The notes under the pieces were generated by a model. That model was given only the letters and a program-made list of their open reading frames with translations. It ran no database searches and was not told the origin of the DNA. The position numbers and the translations under genes are program-made. From JAWWPG01 sp963820035 (lineage in GTDB: Bacteria > Actinomycetota > Actinomycetes > Propionibacteriales > Nocardioidaceae), in assembly GCA_963820035.1 (NCBI GenBank), contig CAWFYK010000002.1, forward strand, positions 124,001-188,000: a stretch of DNA of 64,000 bases. Direction: 5' to 3'. This document shows, one piece after another, positions 7,793-16,568 of this stretch (within the stretch, counting starts at the first letter, position 1; every line of letters starts with the position of its first letter).

Positions 7793-8929
7793 ATGGGCAA
7801 GATCCTGGTGGTGACGAACGACTTTCCACCGCGACGCGGCGGCATCGAGTCCTTCGTGTTCTCGCTCTGTGCTCGCCTGCCCGCCGCCCAGCTCGTCGTC
7901 TACACGGCTCGCATGCGAGGTGCCGACGCCATCGACGCCCAGTCCGCATACCCGGTGGTTCGCGACCGGAGCCGGATGCTGCTCCCGACCCCGCGCGTTG
8001 CTCGGCAGGTGCGGGAGGTCCTGGTCCAGCATGACTGTGACCGGGTGGTGTTCGGCGCCTCGGCGCCGCTCGGCCTGCTGGCCGGGGGACTGCGCGCGGC
8101 CGGCGCCCGCAGGTTGGTCGGGATCACCCACGGCCACGAGGTCTGGTGGTCGAAGGTCCCGGGTGCCCGGCGGCTGCTCCGGCGGATCGGGCGCGAGGTG
8201 GACCTCCTCACCTATGTCAGCGCCTACTGCCGGGATGAGATCGCCACGGCGCTCAGGCCGGCCGACGCGAGCACGATGGTGCGGATGTCGCCCGGCGTCG
8301 ACGTGGAGACGTTCCGTCCCGATCTGGACGGGGATCCCCTTCGACGTCGGTTGGGCATCGACCACGACCAAGAGGTGGTGGTCGCGGCATCGCGTCTTGT
8401 CGCTCGCAAGGGCCACGACGTGCTGTTGGAGGCGTGGCCGCACATCCTCGCCGAGCACCCTCGCGCCGTACTCCTGATCGTGGGTGACGGACCGGCGCGG
8501 CGGCGGCTCCGCAGGACCTGCGACAAGGCTGGCCTCACCGGATCAGTGCGCTTCGTGACGGACGCGACGTGGGCAGACATGCCGTCGGTCTACGCCGCCG
8601 GGGACGTGTTCGCCGTTCCCTGTCGCACCAGGCTCGCAGGGTTGGAGCCGGAGGCGCTCGGAATCGTCTTCCTCGAGGCGGCTGCTGCGGGCCTCCCCGT
8701 GGTCGTCGGCTCCTCTGGGGGCGCGCCCGAGACGGTGGTGGACGGACAGACGGGGTACGTCGTCGACCCTCGGTCGGCGGCAGAGGTCGCCGACCGGATC
8801 TGCGCCCTGCTCGCGAACCCCGAGGAGGCGAAGGCCATGGGGGAGCGGGGCCGGACCTGGGTGACCCGCACGTTCTCCTGGGATGCTGCGGCGGCCACTC
8901 TGACGGACCTGCTGGCGGGCGACCACTGA
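7793..8929 (+). CDS. pimB: GDP-mannose-dependent phosphatidylinositol monomannoside mannosyltransferase
   Basis: This 378-residue GT4-family, GT-B fold enzyme starts with the glycine-rich acceptor loop DFPPRRGGIES and has ITHGHEVWW in the N-terminal domain. The C-terminal nucleotide-sugar site includes ASRLVARKGHDVLLEA, VGDGP and EALGIVFLEAAAAGLPVV (E-x7-E). PimB' adds the second mannose to phosphatidylinositol on the cytoplasmic face of the membrane, an early step of PIM and lipomannan synthesis. The position next to an acyl-CoA ligase mirrors Rv2188c and Rv2187. ATG at 7793 is favoured over GTG at 7790 by its ACGGAGG spacing. Exact linkage specificity is inferred from synteny. Confidence 0.85.
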   Translation: MGKILVVTNDFPPRRGGIESFVFSLCARLPAAQLVVYTARMRGADAIDAQSAYPVVRDRSRMLLPTPRVARQVREVLVQHDCDRVVFGASAPLGLLAGGLRAAGARRLVGITHGHEVWWSKVPGARRLLRRIGREVDLLTYVSAYCRDEIATALRPADASTMVRMSPGVDVETFRPDLDGDPLRRRLGIDHDQEVVVAASRLVARKGHDVLLEAWPHILAEHPRAVLLIVGDGPARRRLRRTCDKAGLTGSVRFVTDATWADMPSVYAAGDVFAVPCRTRLAGLEPEALGIVFLEAAAAGLPVVVGSSGGAPETVVDGQTGYVVDPRSAAEVADRICALLANPEEAKAMGERGRTWVTRTFSWDAAAATLTDLLAGDH

Positions 8930-8966
8930 CTCATCACCGATCCGGCGAAGGTACGCCGTGGGCCCG

Positions 8967-10751
8967 CTAAAGGTAGAGGGCCTCGACATCGTCGTGATAG
9001 GTACGCAGCAGCAGGTTCCTCTTCAGCTTGAGGGTCGGGGTGAGCTCACCCGACTCCTCGGTCCAGTCCGTGGTGAGGATCGCGAACTTACGGATGGCCT
9101 CCGCACGTGACACGGACGCGTTAGCGTCGTCGATGCTGCGTTGGACCTCGGCCCGGACCTGCGGGTCGTGGACGAGGTCGGCGACCGAACCGGACGTGCC
9201 GTGGGTGTCCATCCAGGTGGGGAGCGACTCGGCGTCGAGCGTGACCAGTGCGGCGATGAAGGGTTTGCCCTCACCGACCACCATGCACTGGCTCACCAGT
9301 GGGCACGCGCGGACGCGATCCTCCAGGACCGCGGGAGCGACGTTCTTGCCCCCAGCCGTCACGATGATCTCCTTCTTACGGCCGGTGATGCGGACGAACC
9401 CGTCGTCGTCGACCTCCCCCAGGTCGCCGGTGTGGATCCAGCCATCGACCAGGGTGTCCGCGGTGACCGACTCGTTGTGCCAGTAGCCCGAGAAGACCTG
9501 GCCGCCACGGAACAGCAGCTCGCCGTCAGCCGCGACTCGGACGGACGTACCGGGCAGTGGCCTGCCGACCGAGCCGATGCGCTGGGCGCCGGGCAGGTTG
9601 ACGGTGAGCGCCGCCGTCGTCTCGGTGAGCCCGTATCCCTCCAGGACCGGCACGCCGACCCCGCGGAAGAAGTGAGCGAGCCGCTCACCGAGGGGTGCGC
9701 CGCCGGAGATCGCATAGCGGGTGTGGCCGCCGAGGACCGCTCGCAGCTTGCTGTAGACGAGGCGGTCGAAGAGCGCATGGCGCGCCCGGAGCAGCAGCCC
9801 CGGTCCGCTGCCGTCCTGTGCGCGGCTGTAGGCGACGGCCACGCCGACGGCGGCGCCGAACACCCGCGCCTTCCCGTTCGACGCCGCCCGCTGGCTTGCG
9901 GTGTTGAAGACCTTCTCGAACACCCGGGGCACGGCGAGGATGAACGTCGGACGAAACGCACCGAGGTCATCGACCAGGTCTGTGATGTCGGCCGTATGGC
10001 CGAGCCGAACGCGGGCCTTGATGCACCCCACCTCGATGATCCTGGCGAACACGTGGGCAAGCGGCAGGAAGAGCAGGGCGCTCGCGTCCTCGACCTCGAA
10101 CAGGTCGTGCAGCAGGGCCGTCGCCACTCCGAGCTCGAACATGAAGTTGGCATGGGTGAGCTCACAGCCCTTCGGGACTCCCGTGGTTCCCGAGGTGTAG
10201 ATGAGGGTGGCCAGGCTGTCCGGAGTCACCGCGGTGCGTCTGGCGTCGAGGGTGCCGTCGCCCACCCAGGCACCGTCCTCGACCAGGTTCTGGAGCCCCC
10301 CGTCGTCGATGCAGACGGTATGGCGCAGATGCGGCAGGCGATCCAGCGACGCCTCGATGCGCGCCACGTGCGCCGGCGTCTCGGCCACGGCGAGAACAGC
10401 CCCGGAGTCCGCCAGGATCCACTCGACCTGCTCGTCCGAGGAGGTCTCGTAGATCGGGACCGAGACCGCGCCCGCGAACCAGATGGCGTAGTCGAGGACC
10501 GTCCACTCGTAGCGCGTCTTGGAGATCAGCGCGACGCGGTCACCCGGATGGACTCGGTCGGCGATGAGGCCCTTGGCCATCGAGGTCACGTCCGCCAGGA
10601 ACTCGGCCCACGTCACGTCCGTCCACTCATCGTCGACCCGTCGACTGAAGCCGACCTCGTCGGCGTACTTCCCGGCGTTGACGAGGACGTCGTCGCAGAG
10701 ACTTCCGAGCGCCGGCACCTGGAAGCTTGCAGGTTCTGAGTACTCGCGCAC
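8967..10751 (-). CDS. Long-chain fatty-acid-CoA ligase (AMP-binding, FadD15-like)
   Basis: The 594-residue enzyme shows the adenylate-forming signature LIYTSGTTGVPKG near residue 185, GYGLTETTA near 370 and TGRKKEIIVTAGGKN near 465 with the hinge and C-terminal domain. It activates fatty acids to acyl-CoA through an acyl-adenylate in the cytoplasm. The GTG at 10751 is selected because GAAGGGGAGG lies just upstream; the open frame continues further but without support. Its place beside pimB matches Rv2187 (fadD15). The gene is divergent from the SRPBCC gene and convergent with pimB. Confidence 0.9.
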   Translation of the reverse strand: MREYSEPASFQVPALGSLCDDVLVNAGKYADEVGFSRRVDDEWTDVTWAEFLADVTSMAKGLIADRVHPGDRVALISKTRYEWTVLDYAIWFAGAVSVPIYETSSDEQVEWILADSGAVLAVAETPAHVARIEASLDRLPHLRHTVCIDDGGLQNLVEDGAWVGDGTLDARRTAVTPDSLATLIYTSGTTGVPKGCELTHANFMFELGVATALLHDLFEVEDASALLFLPLAHVFARIIEVGCIKARVRLGHTADITDLVDDLGAFRPTFILAVPRVFEKVFNTASQRAASNGKARVFGAAVGVAVAYSRAQDGSGPGLLLRARHALFDRLVYSKLRAVLGGHTRYAISGGAPLGERLAHFFRGVGVPVLEGYGLTETTAALTVNLPGAQRIGSVGRPLPGTSVRVAADGELLFRGGQVFSGYWHNESVTADTLVDGWIHTGDLGEVDDDGFVRITGRKKEIIVTAGGKNVAPAVLEDRVRACPLVSQCMVVGEGKPFIAALVTLDAESLPTWMDTHGTSGSVADLVHDPQVRAEVQRSIDDANASVSRAEAIRKFAILTTDWTEESGELTPTLKLKRNLLLRTYHDDVEALYL

Positions 10752-10832
10752 GGAACCCTCCCCTTCGCGCGGGCGGACTAGTCTCGTGAAGGCTATCCCC
10801 GAGTGGTTCCGATCGTGCAGAGGAGTCCGGCA

Positions 10833-11318
10833 TTGCCCGTCGTCGACATCATCGACGAGCTGTTCATCGTCGCTGACCCCGCGCAGGTCCGGACGGTCGT
10901 GTGCGACGCGTCCCGCTGGGCCGGGTGGCTCCCGGGGCTGACGTTCACGCCGTACCAGGACCGCGGGCGGCGTGGGATCCGCTGGTACGTCTCCGGAGCT
11001 CTCAGCGGTACGGCGGAGGTGTGGCTCGAGGAGCATGGCGACGGGACCATCGTGCACGCCTATCTGAGGGTCGATCCGCCTCCTGCCGACCCGCAGCGGC
11101 TCCGCCGTTCCCGCCGCCGGGTCCAGTCCCGCTACGTGCTCGTCCTGAAGCGACGGCTGAACGAGACGAAAGACCTGCTCGAGGGCGATCGGCAACCAGG
11201 GACCGCACGCGTACCCATCTCCGAGCGGGTAGTCTCAGCGACGGAAGAAAGCCAGCACGGCACCCGCCGACCCCCTGGCGGCGGCCGATCGGCACCGAGA
11301 GCGAAGGGTCACGGCTAG
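10833..11318 (+). CDS. SRPBCC (polyketide cyclase/START-like) protein
   Basis: A 161-residue protein with the beginning of a START-like fold, VDIIDELFIVADPAQVRTVV and the aromatic WAGWLPGL, then a basic C-terminal tail (LRRSRRRVQSRYVLVLKRRL) and a low-complexity end. The TTG at 10833 is chosen because AGGAG lies seven bases before it; the GTG at 10803 has no such site. The stop is directly followed by the ATG of the next SRPBCC gene. Such folds bind hydrophobic ligands; the ligand here is unknown. It occupies the Rv2186c position. Confidence 0.75.
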   Translation: MPVVDIIDELFIVADPAQVRTVVCDASRWAGWLPGLTFTPYQDRGRRGIRWYVSGALSGTAEVWLEEHGDGTIVHAYLRVDPPPADPQRLRRSRRRVQSRYVLVLKRRLNETKDLLEGDRQPGTARVPISERVVSATEESQHGTRRPPGGGRSAPRAKGHG

Positions 11319-11756
11319 ATGGCGAACCAGACGATGTCCAGTATCGTGATCGCCGCCGACCGCGCAGCCATCATGGCCGTCATCGCCGACTTCGAGAGCT
11401 ACCCGCACTGGGCGAAGGGGGTGAAGTCGACGACCGTGCTGAGCGAGTTCGACGACGGACGCGCGGGCGAGGTCGCGTTCGTGCTGGACGCCGCACCCAT
11501 CCGCGACGAGTACACGCTGACCTACGACTGGCGTGGCGATGAGCAGGTCAGCTGGTCTCTCGTGGAGGCGAAGATGCTTCGGGACATGCAGGGCGCCTAC
11601 ATCCTCGAGGCGGGGTCCGGGATGACCGAGGTGACCTACCAGCTCAGTGTCGACCTCTCCATCCCGATGATCGGGATGCTCAAGCGCAAGGGCGAGAAGG
11701 TCATCATCGACACCGCTCTCAAGGGGCTCAAGCGTCGTGTCGAATCCCTGGTCTGA
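11319..11756 (+). CDS. SRPBCC family lipid/hydrophobic ligand-binding protein
   Basis: The 145-residue protein covers one full START-like domain: IVIAADRAAIMAVIADFESY, PHWAKGVKSTTVL, and a long C-terminal helix DTALKGLKRRVESL. It corresponds to M. tuberculosis Rv2185c (TB16.3). The fold forms a deep cavity for a lipid or polyketide; no catalytic residues are evident. Its ATG abuts the stop of the preceding SRPBCC gene, so both are very likely co-translated, and the ArsA-like ATPase follows nine bases later. Confidence 0.87.
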   Translation: MANQTMSSIVIAADRAAIMAVIADFESYPHWAKGVKSTTVLSEFDDGRAGEVAFVLDAAPIRDEYTLTYDWRGDEQVSWSLVEAKMLRDMQGAYILEAGSGMTEVTYQLSVDLSIPMIGMLKRKGEKVIIDTALKGLKRRVESLV

Positions 11757-11765
11757 GGGCCACGG

Positions 11766-13013
11766 ATGCGTGTTCTGCTTTTCACCGGGAAAGGTGGTGT
11801 CGGCAAGACGACCGCCGCCGCCGGGACCGCGACGCTCGGCGCCCTTCGCGGGCTGCGGACCCTGGTGCTCAGCACGGACGCAGCCCACTCCCTCGGCGAC
11901 GCCTTCGACGCATCGGTCGGGTCCGAGCCGACCCGGGTGGACCCGCGCCTCTATGTCCAGCAAGTCGACGCGCAACGGCGGTTCGAGCAGTCGTGGGGGG
12001 AGATCCAGGCCTATCTGATGTCAGTGCTCGACACAGTCGGCGTCGACCCGATCGCGGCGGAAGAGCTCACCGTGCTGCCGGGAGCCGAGGAGGTGCTGGC
12101 CCTGCTCGAGGTCCGCGACCAGGCTCGCTCCGGCAACTGGGACCTGGTCGTCGTGGACTGCGCCCCGACGGCGGAGACGCTCCGGCTGCTCGCTCTCCCG
12201 GAGGCGCTCGGCTGGTACATGGACCGGGTGCTGCCGATGGAGCGCCGCATGGTCAAGATGCTGAAGCCGGTCCTCACCCGCGCGACCGGCGTGCCGATGC
12301 CGCAGGACTCCGTCTTCGACGCGATCCAGCGCCTGCATGCCGATCTGGCCGAGGTGCGTGAGCTGCTCACCGGGAGTCAGTCGTCCGTGCGACTCGTCCT
12401 GACGCCCGAGGCCGTCGTACTCGCGGAGGCCCGGCGCTCTCTGACGACCCTGTCGCTCTATGGCTACCGCGTCGATGGCGTGCTCGCCAACCGGATCTTC
12501 CCGGCGGCCGACGCCGACCCGTGGCGCCGGCAGTGGGTCGCCGCCCAGACGGACATCCTTCACGAGGTCGAGTCGTCGTTCGCGCCTACCGACGTGTGGC
12601 GGTCGCCCTACCGGGCGTGCGAGCCAGTCGGGCTCAGCGAGCTCGCCGCGTTCGCCGCAGAGCTCTATGCCCACTGCGATCCCTTCCGTCCACCGACCGG
12701 GGCGGGGCCCGTCGAGGTACGCCGCGTGGCCGGCGGCTTCGAGCTCCGGGTGGCGCTCCCGTTCGCGGTGCGCCGCGACGTCGACCTCGCACGGCACGGT
12801 GAGGACCTGGTCGTGACGGTCGGCAGCTACCGGCGGCTGCTCGCGTTGCCGATGGCGCTTCAGAAGGCACGGGTCTTGAGCGCTTCGATGCACCACGGCG
12901 AGCTCGTCGTCACGTTCGAGTCCGATGCCGCGGAGCCGGCGAACCTGACTGCGGCTGCCGCTGACCTGGCCATCAACTGTGGCGACCCGTTGAGCAGCGA
13001 AGAGGTGTCATGA
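11766..13013 (+). CDS. ArsA/GET3-family ATPase
   Basis: The 415-residue protein starts with a deviant Walker A, FTGKGGVGKTTAAAG (residues 6-20), followed by STDAAHSLGDAFDASV as switch I and DCAPTAETLRLL as switch II. The C-terminal 90 residues form an alpha-crystallin-like segment (VALPFAVRRDVDLARHGEDL), as in the group of ArsA proteins with an added Hsp20-like domain. Arsenite-pump and tail-anchor roles belong to other branches; no ars genes are nearby, so arsenic resistance should not be assumed. It matches Rv2184c in position and follows the SRPBCC pair in the same operon. Confidence 0.87.
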   Translation: MRVLLFTGKGGVGKTTAAAGTATLGALRGLRTLVLSTDAAHSLGDAFDASVGSEPTRVDPRLYVQQVDAQRRFEQSWGEIQAYLMSVLDTVGVDPIAAEELTVLPGAEEVLALLEVRDQARSGNWDLVVVDCAPTAETLRLLALPEALGWYMDRVLPMERRMVKMLKPVLTRATGVPMPQDSVFDAIQRLHADLAEVRELLTGSQSSVRLVLTPEAVVLAEARRSLTTLSLYGYRVDGVLANRIFPAADADPWRRQWVAAQTDILHEVESSFAPTDVWRSPYRACEPVGLSELAAFAAELYAHCDPFRPPTGAGPVEVRRVAGGFELRVALPFAVRRDVDLARHGEDLVVTVGSYRRLLALPMALQKARVLSASMHHGELVVTFESDAAEPANLTAAAADLAINCGDPLSSEEVS

Positions 13014-13055
13014 CCCGGCGGCCCGACCGACCGACATACCGCATGAGGTGTCGTC

Positions 13056-13430
13056 GTGGGTGACACGGAGCCCGTCGGCACCTTGGCCGAGGAGGCAGCT
13101 AAGCTCTTCGCCGCCATGCAGACCTTGGTGGGTGAGGCGAATACACGCTCGACGGGTCCCGAGGACGCTGCAGAGCCCGATGCTGACGGATCGGACGCGA
13201 CGTCCACCTGGCAGGACGACCTGCTGGGGGCAGGGCATTCGGCGGAGTGTCGATGGTGCCTGCACTGTCATCTCACCCGGATGGCGCGTGCCACGACGCC
13301 CGAGGTGCGCGACCATCTCTCCCAAGCCGTCATCTCGCTCGCCATGGCGGTGAAGGGTCTCCTCGAGGAAGCCGGACCCACCGCGCGAGAGTCCGCACCG
13401 CTCGAGAAGATCGACCTCACGGAGGAGTAA
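13056..13430 (+). CDS. Conserved actinobacterial protein with ECRxCxxC motif
   Basis: A 124-residue acidic protein with HSAECRWCLHCHLTRMARA at about 65-84, followed by a helix in which PEVRDHLSQAVISLAMAVKG is recognisable. Family members conserve the ECRxCPxCQ-type motif, which suggests metal binding, though function is unknown. The GTG at 13056 lies 42 bases beyond the ArsA gene and the stop is three bases before the glucokinase start, so it is part of that operon. Confidence 0.75.
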   Translation: MGDTEPVGTLAEEAAKLFAAMQTLVGEANTRSTGPEDAAEPDADGSDATSTWQDDLLGAGHSAECRWCLHCHLTRMARATTPEVRDHLSQAVISLAMAVKGLLEEAGPTARESAPLEKIDLTEE

Positions 13431-13433
13431 CAG

Positions 13434-14378
13434 GTGAGCCTGAACATTGGCGTCGACGTCGGCGGCACGAAGATCGCTGCGGGTGTCGTCGGGCTCGACG
13501 GCACGATGGTCGAGGTCGTGAAGCGGGAGACTCCGGCGCACGCCGCCCGGGCTACCGAGGATGCGGTGATCGCGCTGGTCGGCGAGCTTCGGCAGCGCCA
13601 CGACATCGAGGCCGTCGGCATCGGGGCGGCGGGCTACATCGACGAGAAGCGCTCGACCGTCTTGTTCGCGCCGAACCTGGCATGGCGTGACGAGCCGTTG
13701 AAGGCCACCATCGAGGACTCGATCGGGCTCCCCGTGGTCGTCGAGAACGACGCCAACGCCGCAGCGTGGGGCGAGTTCCGGTTCGGTGCCGGTAAGGATG
13801 TCGACGAACTGATCATGGTCGCTCTGGGCACCGGGATCGGCGGTGGCATCGTGCTCGACGGCCGGCTTTTCCGTGGCGGGTTCGGGATTGCCGGGGAGTT
13901 CGGTCACATCCGCGCCGTGCCGGGCGGGATTCTCTGCGGCTGCGGCAACCGCGGCTGCTGGGAGCAGTACGCGAGCGGGTCGGCGCTCGTGCGCATCGTC
14001 CGCGAGAGCGCCACGAAGAGGTCGCCGACTGCCGTCACGATCTTGGAGGCCGCGGACGGCGACCCGGACAAGATCACCGGACCCATGATCACCACCGCCG
14101 CACAAGAGGGCGACCGGCTCTGCATCGAGGCGTTCGACAGCGTCGGTGACTGGCTGGGCCAGGGCCTGGCCGACCTCGCAAGCGCATTGGACCCAGGGGT
14201 CGTGGTGATCGGTGGAGGCGTCTCCGAGGCGGCCGACCTGCTGCTCGACCCGACTCGCGAGGCATACCGTCGCCAGCTCTCCGGGCGTGGCCACCGGCCG
14301 GAGATGGAGATTCGGCTGGCCGCGCTCGGTAACGCGGCCGGCATGTCGGGCGCCGCGGACCTCGCGCGGCGACGCTAG
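13434..14378 (+). CDS. glk: ROK-family glucokinase
   Basis: The 314-residue enzyme begins with the phosphate loop IGVDVGGTKIAAGVV and has VVVENDANAAAWGE with the catalytic Asp, GTGIGGGIV for ATP binding, and the ROK zinc signature GEFGHIR...CGCGNRGCWEQYASG. It phosphorylates glucose in the cytoplasm at the entry to glycolysis. Length and start resemble Streptomyces GlkA, whose gene lies in the equivalent chromosomal region (recollection). GTG at 13434 follows CGGAGGAG. Sugar specificity is inferred, since ROK kinases differ in substrate. Confidence 0.9.
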   Translation: MSLNIGVDVGGTKIAAGVVGLDGTMVEVVKRETPAHAARATEDAVIALVGELRQRHDIEAVGIGAAGYIDEKRSTVLFAPNLAWRDEPLKATIEDSIGLPVVVENDANAAAWGEFRFGAGKDVDELIMVALGTGIGGGIVLDGRLFRGGFGIAGEFGHIRAVPGGILCGCGNRGCWEQYASGSALVRIVRESATKRSPTAVTILEAADGDPDKITGPMITTAAQEGDRLCIEAFDSVGDWLGQGLADLASALDPGVVVIGGGVSEAADLLLDPTREAYRRQLSGRGHRPEMEIRLAALGNAAGMSGAADLARRR

Positions 14379-14432
14379 CCGGGCAACCCGAAGGCTCTGG
14401 ACGCCCCGCACGTCCCGGACCCCAGGTTGACG

Positions 14433-15110
14433 ATGATGCCCGCCATGACCGTCGTGACCTACAACATCTTCGGGGCTCGACATCGGGCCGGACTGGCGCG
14501 TGTGGTGACCGCGCTCGCTCCCGACGTCCTCATCGTCACTGAGACGCCGAAGCTCCCGGTCGTCTGGCGATGGCAGTGCGACCAGCTTGCCCGTGAGTGG
14601 GGCCTACGTCGGGCAGCCGGCGGAAGGGACGCCGGGAGCACCATGATCTGTGTGTCGGGACGGGTCGAGGTGGAGGCGACGACGGCGCGTCGCCTCGCGC
14701 AACCGCGGCTGAGTCCGAGGCGGGGGATCGTGACCGCCCAGTGCGCGGTGGACGGCGTCCAGTTCGGGGTCGTGGGGGTGCACCTCTCGCTGCTCCGTGC
14801 GTCCCGTCCGCACGAGGCGGCGGCCGCGCTCGACGTCGCGTCGCGGCTGCGCGGCCCGCTGCTGCTCGGCGGCGACCTCAACGAGGAGCCGACCGCACCC
14901 TGCTGGCGGCTCTTCCGCGACGCGGGCCTGGTCGACCACGCGGGGCCGACCGCGCTCACCTGGCCGTCGGACCATCCGGTGAAGCGGATCGACGCGCTAC
15001 TGGTGCGGGGGGTCGTGGTGCGCGAGCACGTCGTACCGTCGTTGCCAGGTGCAGGCGTCGAGCAGGCCAGTGACCACCTGCCGGTGTTGGCTCGCGTTGA
15101 GCTCGGCTGA
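14433..15110 (+). CDS. Endonuclease/exonuclease/phosphatase (EEP) family protein
   Basis: The 225-residue protein has EEP-fold landmarks: VVTYNIFGARHRAG, VVGVHLSLLRASRPHEAAA, LLLGGDLNEEP and the terminal SDHLPVLARVEL with its catalytic Asp-His. These residues coordinate metal and cut phosphodiester or phosphate ester bonds. The Glu after the first Asn box is less clear. The substrate is unknown; members include nucleases and lipid phosphatases. The ATG at 14433 has a weak CCAGG upstream; ATG 14445 is an alternative. It converges on the TIGR00300 gene. Confidence 0.8.
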   Translation: MMPAMTVVTYNIFGARHRAGLARVVTALAPDVLIVTETPKLPVVWRWQCDQLAREWGLRRAAGGRDAGSTMICVSGRVEVEATTARRLAQPRLSPRRGIVTAQCAVDGVQFGVVGVHLSLLRASRPHEAAAALDVASRLRGPLLLGGDLNEEPTAPCWRLFRDAGLVDHAGPTALTWPSDHPVKRIDALLVRGVVVREHVVPSLPGAGVEQASDHLPVLARVELG

Positions 15111-15131
15111 GCGGCCGCCGCCCGAGCGGGG

Positions 15132-16376
15132 TCACGGACGGCGGTAGTCGGGGACGAGCTCCATCGCTAGCTGCTCGAGGAAGAGCCCGACATCCGTCAC
15201 GATCCCGCGTGCCTGACTCGAGCCGCGATCGGCCAGCTTGGTCACGGTCGCCTGGTTGATGTCGACACAGACGAGCGGGATGGACGCCGGCAGGATGTTG
15301 CCGGTGGCCACCGAGTGCAGCATCGTCGCCAGCATCAGGCAGAAGCCGACGTCACCGAGCTGCCTCCGCATCGCCCGCTGTCCCTCGAGGACGTCGGTGT
15401 AGACGTCGGGGAGCGGTCCGTCGTCGCGCACCGAGCCGACGAGGACGAACGTCTTTCCCTGTGTCACCAAGGCGTGCATGATCCCGCCCTGCAGCACCCC
15501 CGACTCGACGGCCTTGGTGATGGATCCGGCCTTGCGGATGGTGTTGAGCGCCCGGATGTGATGCTCATGCCCGTGTTCCACACCCTTGCCCAGAGCCAGG
15601 TCCACCCCGAGGGAGGTGCCGTAGAGCGAGGACTCGATGTCGTGGGTGGCGAGAGCGTTGCCCGCGAACAGCACGTCGACGAACCCTGCATTGATCAGAG
15701 CGACCATCGCCGGGGCCGCGCCAGTGTGCACGATCCCGGGGCCGCCGACCCAGAGGACGCGCTTGCCGTCCTCCTTCGTCTCCCGCATCTCCTCCGCGAC
15801 CTGCCTCACGAGCAGCGCCTGTGGCTTCTCGCTGGAGACTTCAGAGTCCATGAACCCGAAGTGCACCCCGTTGTCGGTGACGGACGTCGGGGTCTTCACC
15901 TTGATGCCGCTGGCGCCGCAGACGACCTTCATGCCCTTCTGGACGTCGGACATCGGGAGGGTATAGACGCGCGGTGTCCCGGAGTCGTCCACGATCAGCC
16001 CGCAGTCCATCTCGGGATGCTCGACGGCCACCCATCGCTCGCCGATGCGCACGTGGGTGTCGAGGTTGGTCGTGGAGTAGAACCCGTCGGGGAAGACGCC
16101 GGGCTGGGTCGCCTCGGCCAGCACGACGTCGCCGGGATGGACCATGTTGACGCCGCGGGTCTGCAGCCGCATCAGCAGTCGCTGCAGCGTGTCCTCGTCG
16201 TCGGTGGAGACGATCAGCCGGGCGTACGACGTGTCGTGCTTCTCGTGGCCGATCTCGACGTGCTCGATGACGTAGTCGCCGTCGTACTCACGGATGTCGT
16301 CGAGGACGCGGGACAGGATTCCGCTGTCCATCAGGTGGCCGGTGATCTCGACGGTCTCGTTTACCTGCTCGGTCAT
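15132..16376 (-). CDS. TIGR00300-family protein (ornithine cyclodeaminase type, LOR/SDH domain)
   Basis: The 414-residue protein opens with the LOR/SDH-type domain (VEITGHLMDSGILSRVLDDI, GDYVIEHVEIG), has a middle region around PEMDCGLIVDD, and ends in a Rossmann-like domain (VLWVGGPGIVHTGAAPAM, LFAGNALATHDIE). From memory, archaeal and cyanobacterial members convert ornithine to proline with release of ammonia using NAD, unrelated to classical ornithine cyclodeaminase. That activity is inferred here. The ATG lies six bases behind TAGCCT, so the mRNA is predicted to be leaderless. An array of 22-bp repeats sits just upstream of this promoter, which points to specific regulation. Confidence 0.8.
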   Translation of the reverse strand: MTEQVNETVEITGHLMDSGILSRVLDDIREYDGDYVIEHVEIGHEKHDTSYARLIVSTDDEDTLQRLLMRLQTRGVNMVHPGDVVLAEATQPGVFPDGFYSTTNLDTHVRIGERWVAVEHPEMDCGLIVDDSGTPRVYTLPMSDVQKGMKVVCGASGIKVKTPTSVTDNGVHFGFMDSEVSSEKPQALLVRQVAEEMRETKEDGKRVLWVGGPGIVHTGAAPAMVALINAGFVDVLFAGNALATHDIESSLYGTSLGVDLALGKGVEHGHEHHIRALNTIRKAGSITKAVESGVLQGGIMHALVTQGKTFVLVGSVRDDGPLPDVYTDVLEGQRAMRRQLGDVGFCLMLATMLHSVATGNILPASIPLVCVDINQATVTKLADRGSSQARGIVTDVGLFLEQLAMELVPDYRRP

Positions 16377-16382
16377 GCCGAC

Positions 16383-16388
16383 AGGCTA
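16383..16388 (-). promoter_or_regulatory. -10 box of a leaderless promoter for the TIGR00300 gene
   Basis: On the minus strand TAGCCT is followed by six bases and then the ATG at 16376. The tandem repeat array ends 26 bases upstream of this box, where an activator next to the -35 region would sit. Confidence 0.6.
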
Positions 16389-16414
16389 GGCCATGCCGGG
16401 CCGGCCACGGCGGT

Positions 16415-16568
16415 CGGATCGACGTACCCAAACTGCCGGATGGTGCGACGAAAACTCTCGGATGGTGGTGTCGAAAGTCTCGGATCGTCGTACCGAAAGT
16501 CTCGGATGGTGGTGTCGAAAGTCTCGGATGGTGGTGTCGAAAGTCTCGGATGGTCGGTCAGACTTGGG
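16415..16568. repeat. Tandem array of a 22-bp repeat, seven copies
   Basis: Seven head-to-tail units of exactly 22 bases begin at 16415, 16437, 16459, 16481, 16503, 16525 and 16547. The consensus is CGGATGGTGGTGTCGAAA followed by GTCT; copies 3, 5 and 6 are identical, copy 4 differs in a few bases, and the outermost copies are degenerate. There are no spacers. Two helical turns per unit places every copy on the same face of DNA. The array fills the gap between the stop of the 16558 gene and the promoter of the TIGR00300 gene. Confidence 0.95.

Noticed and set aside
9141..10739. 532-codon plus-strand frame opposite the acyl-CoA ligase
   Set aside because: It mirrors the ligase codons, has no recognisable motif and no start signal.
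11766..13013. Arsenite efflux ATPase
   Set aside because: The fold is ArsA/GET3, but there are no arsenic genes around and the gene sits in a conserved envelope-related region, so that function is not claimed.
15101..15127. Terminator between the convergent EEP and TIGR00300 genes
   Set aside because: GCTCGG/CCGAGC form only a six-base stem with a 15-base loop, too weak to list.
16415..16568. CRISPR array
   Set aside because: Units are 22 bases and directly adjacent with no unique spacers, and no cas genes are present.
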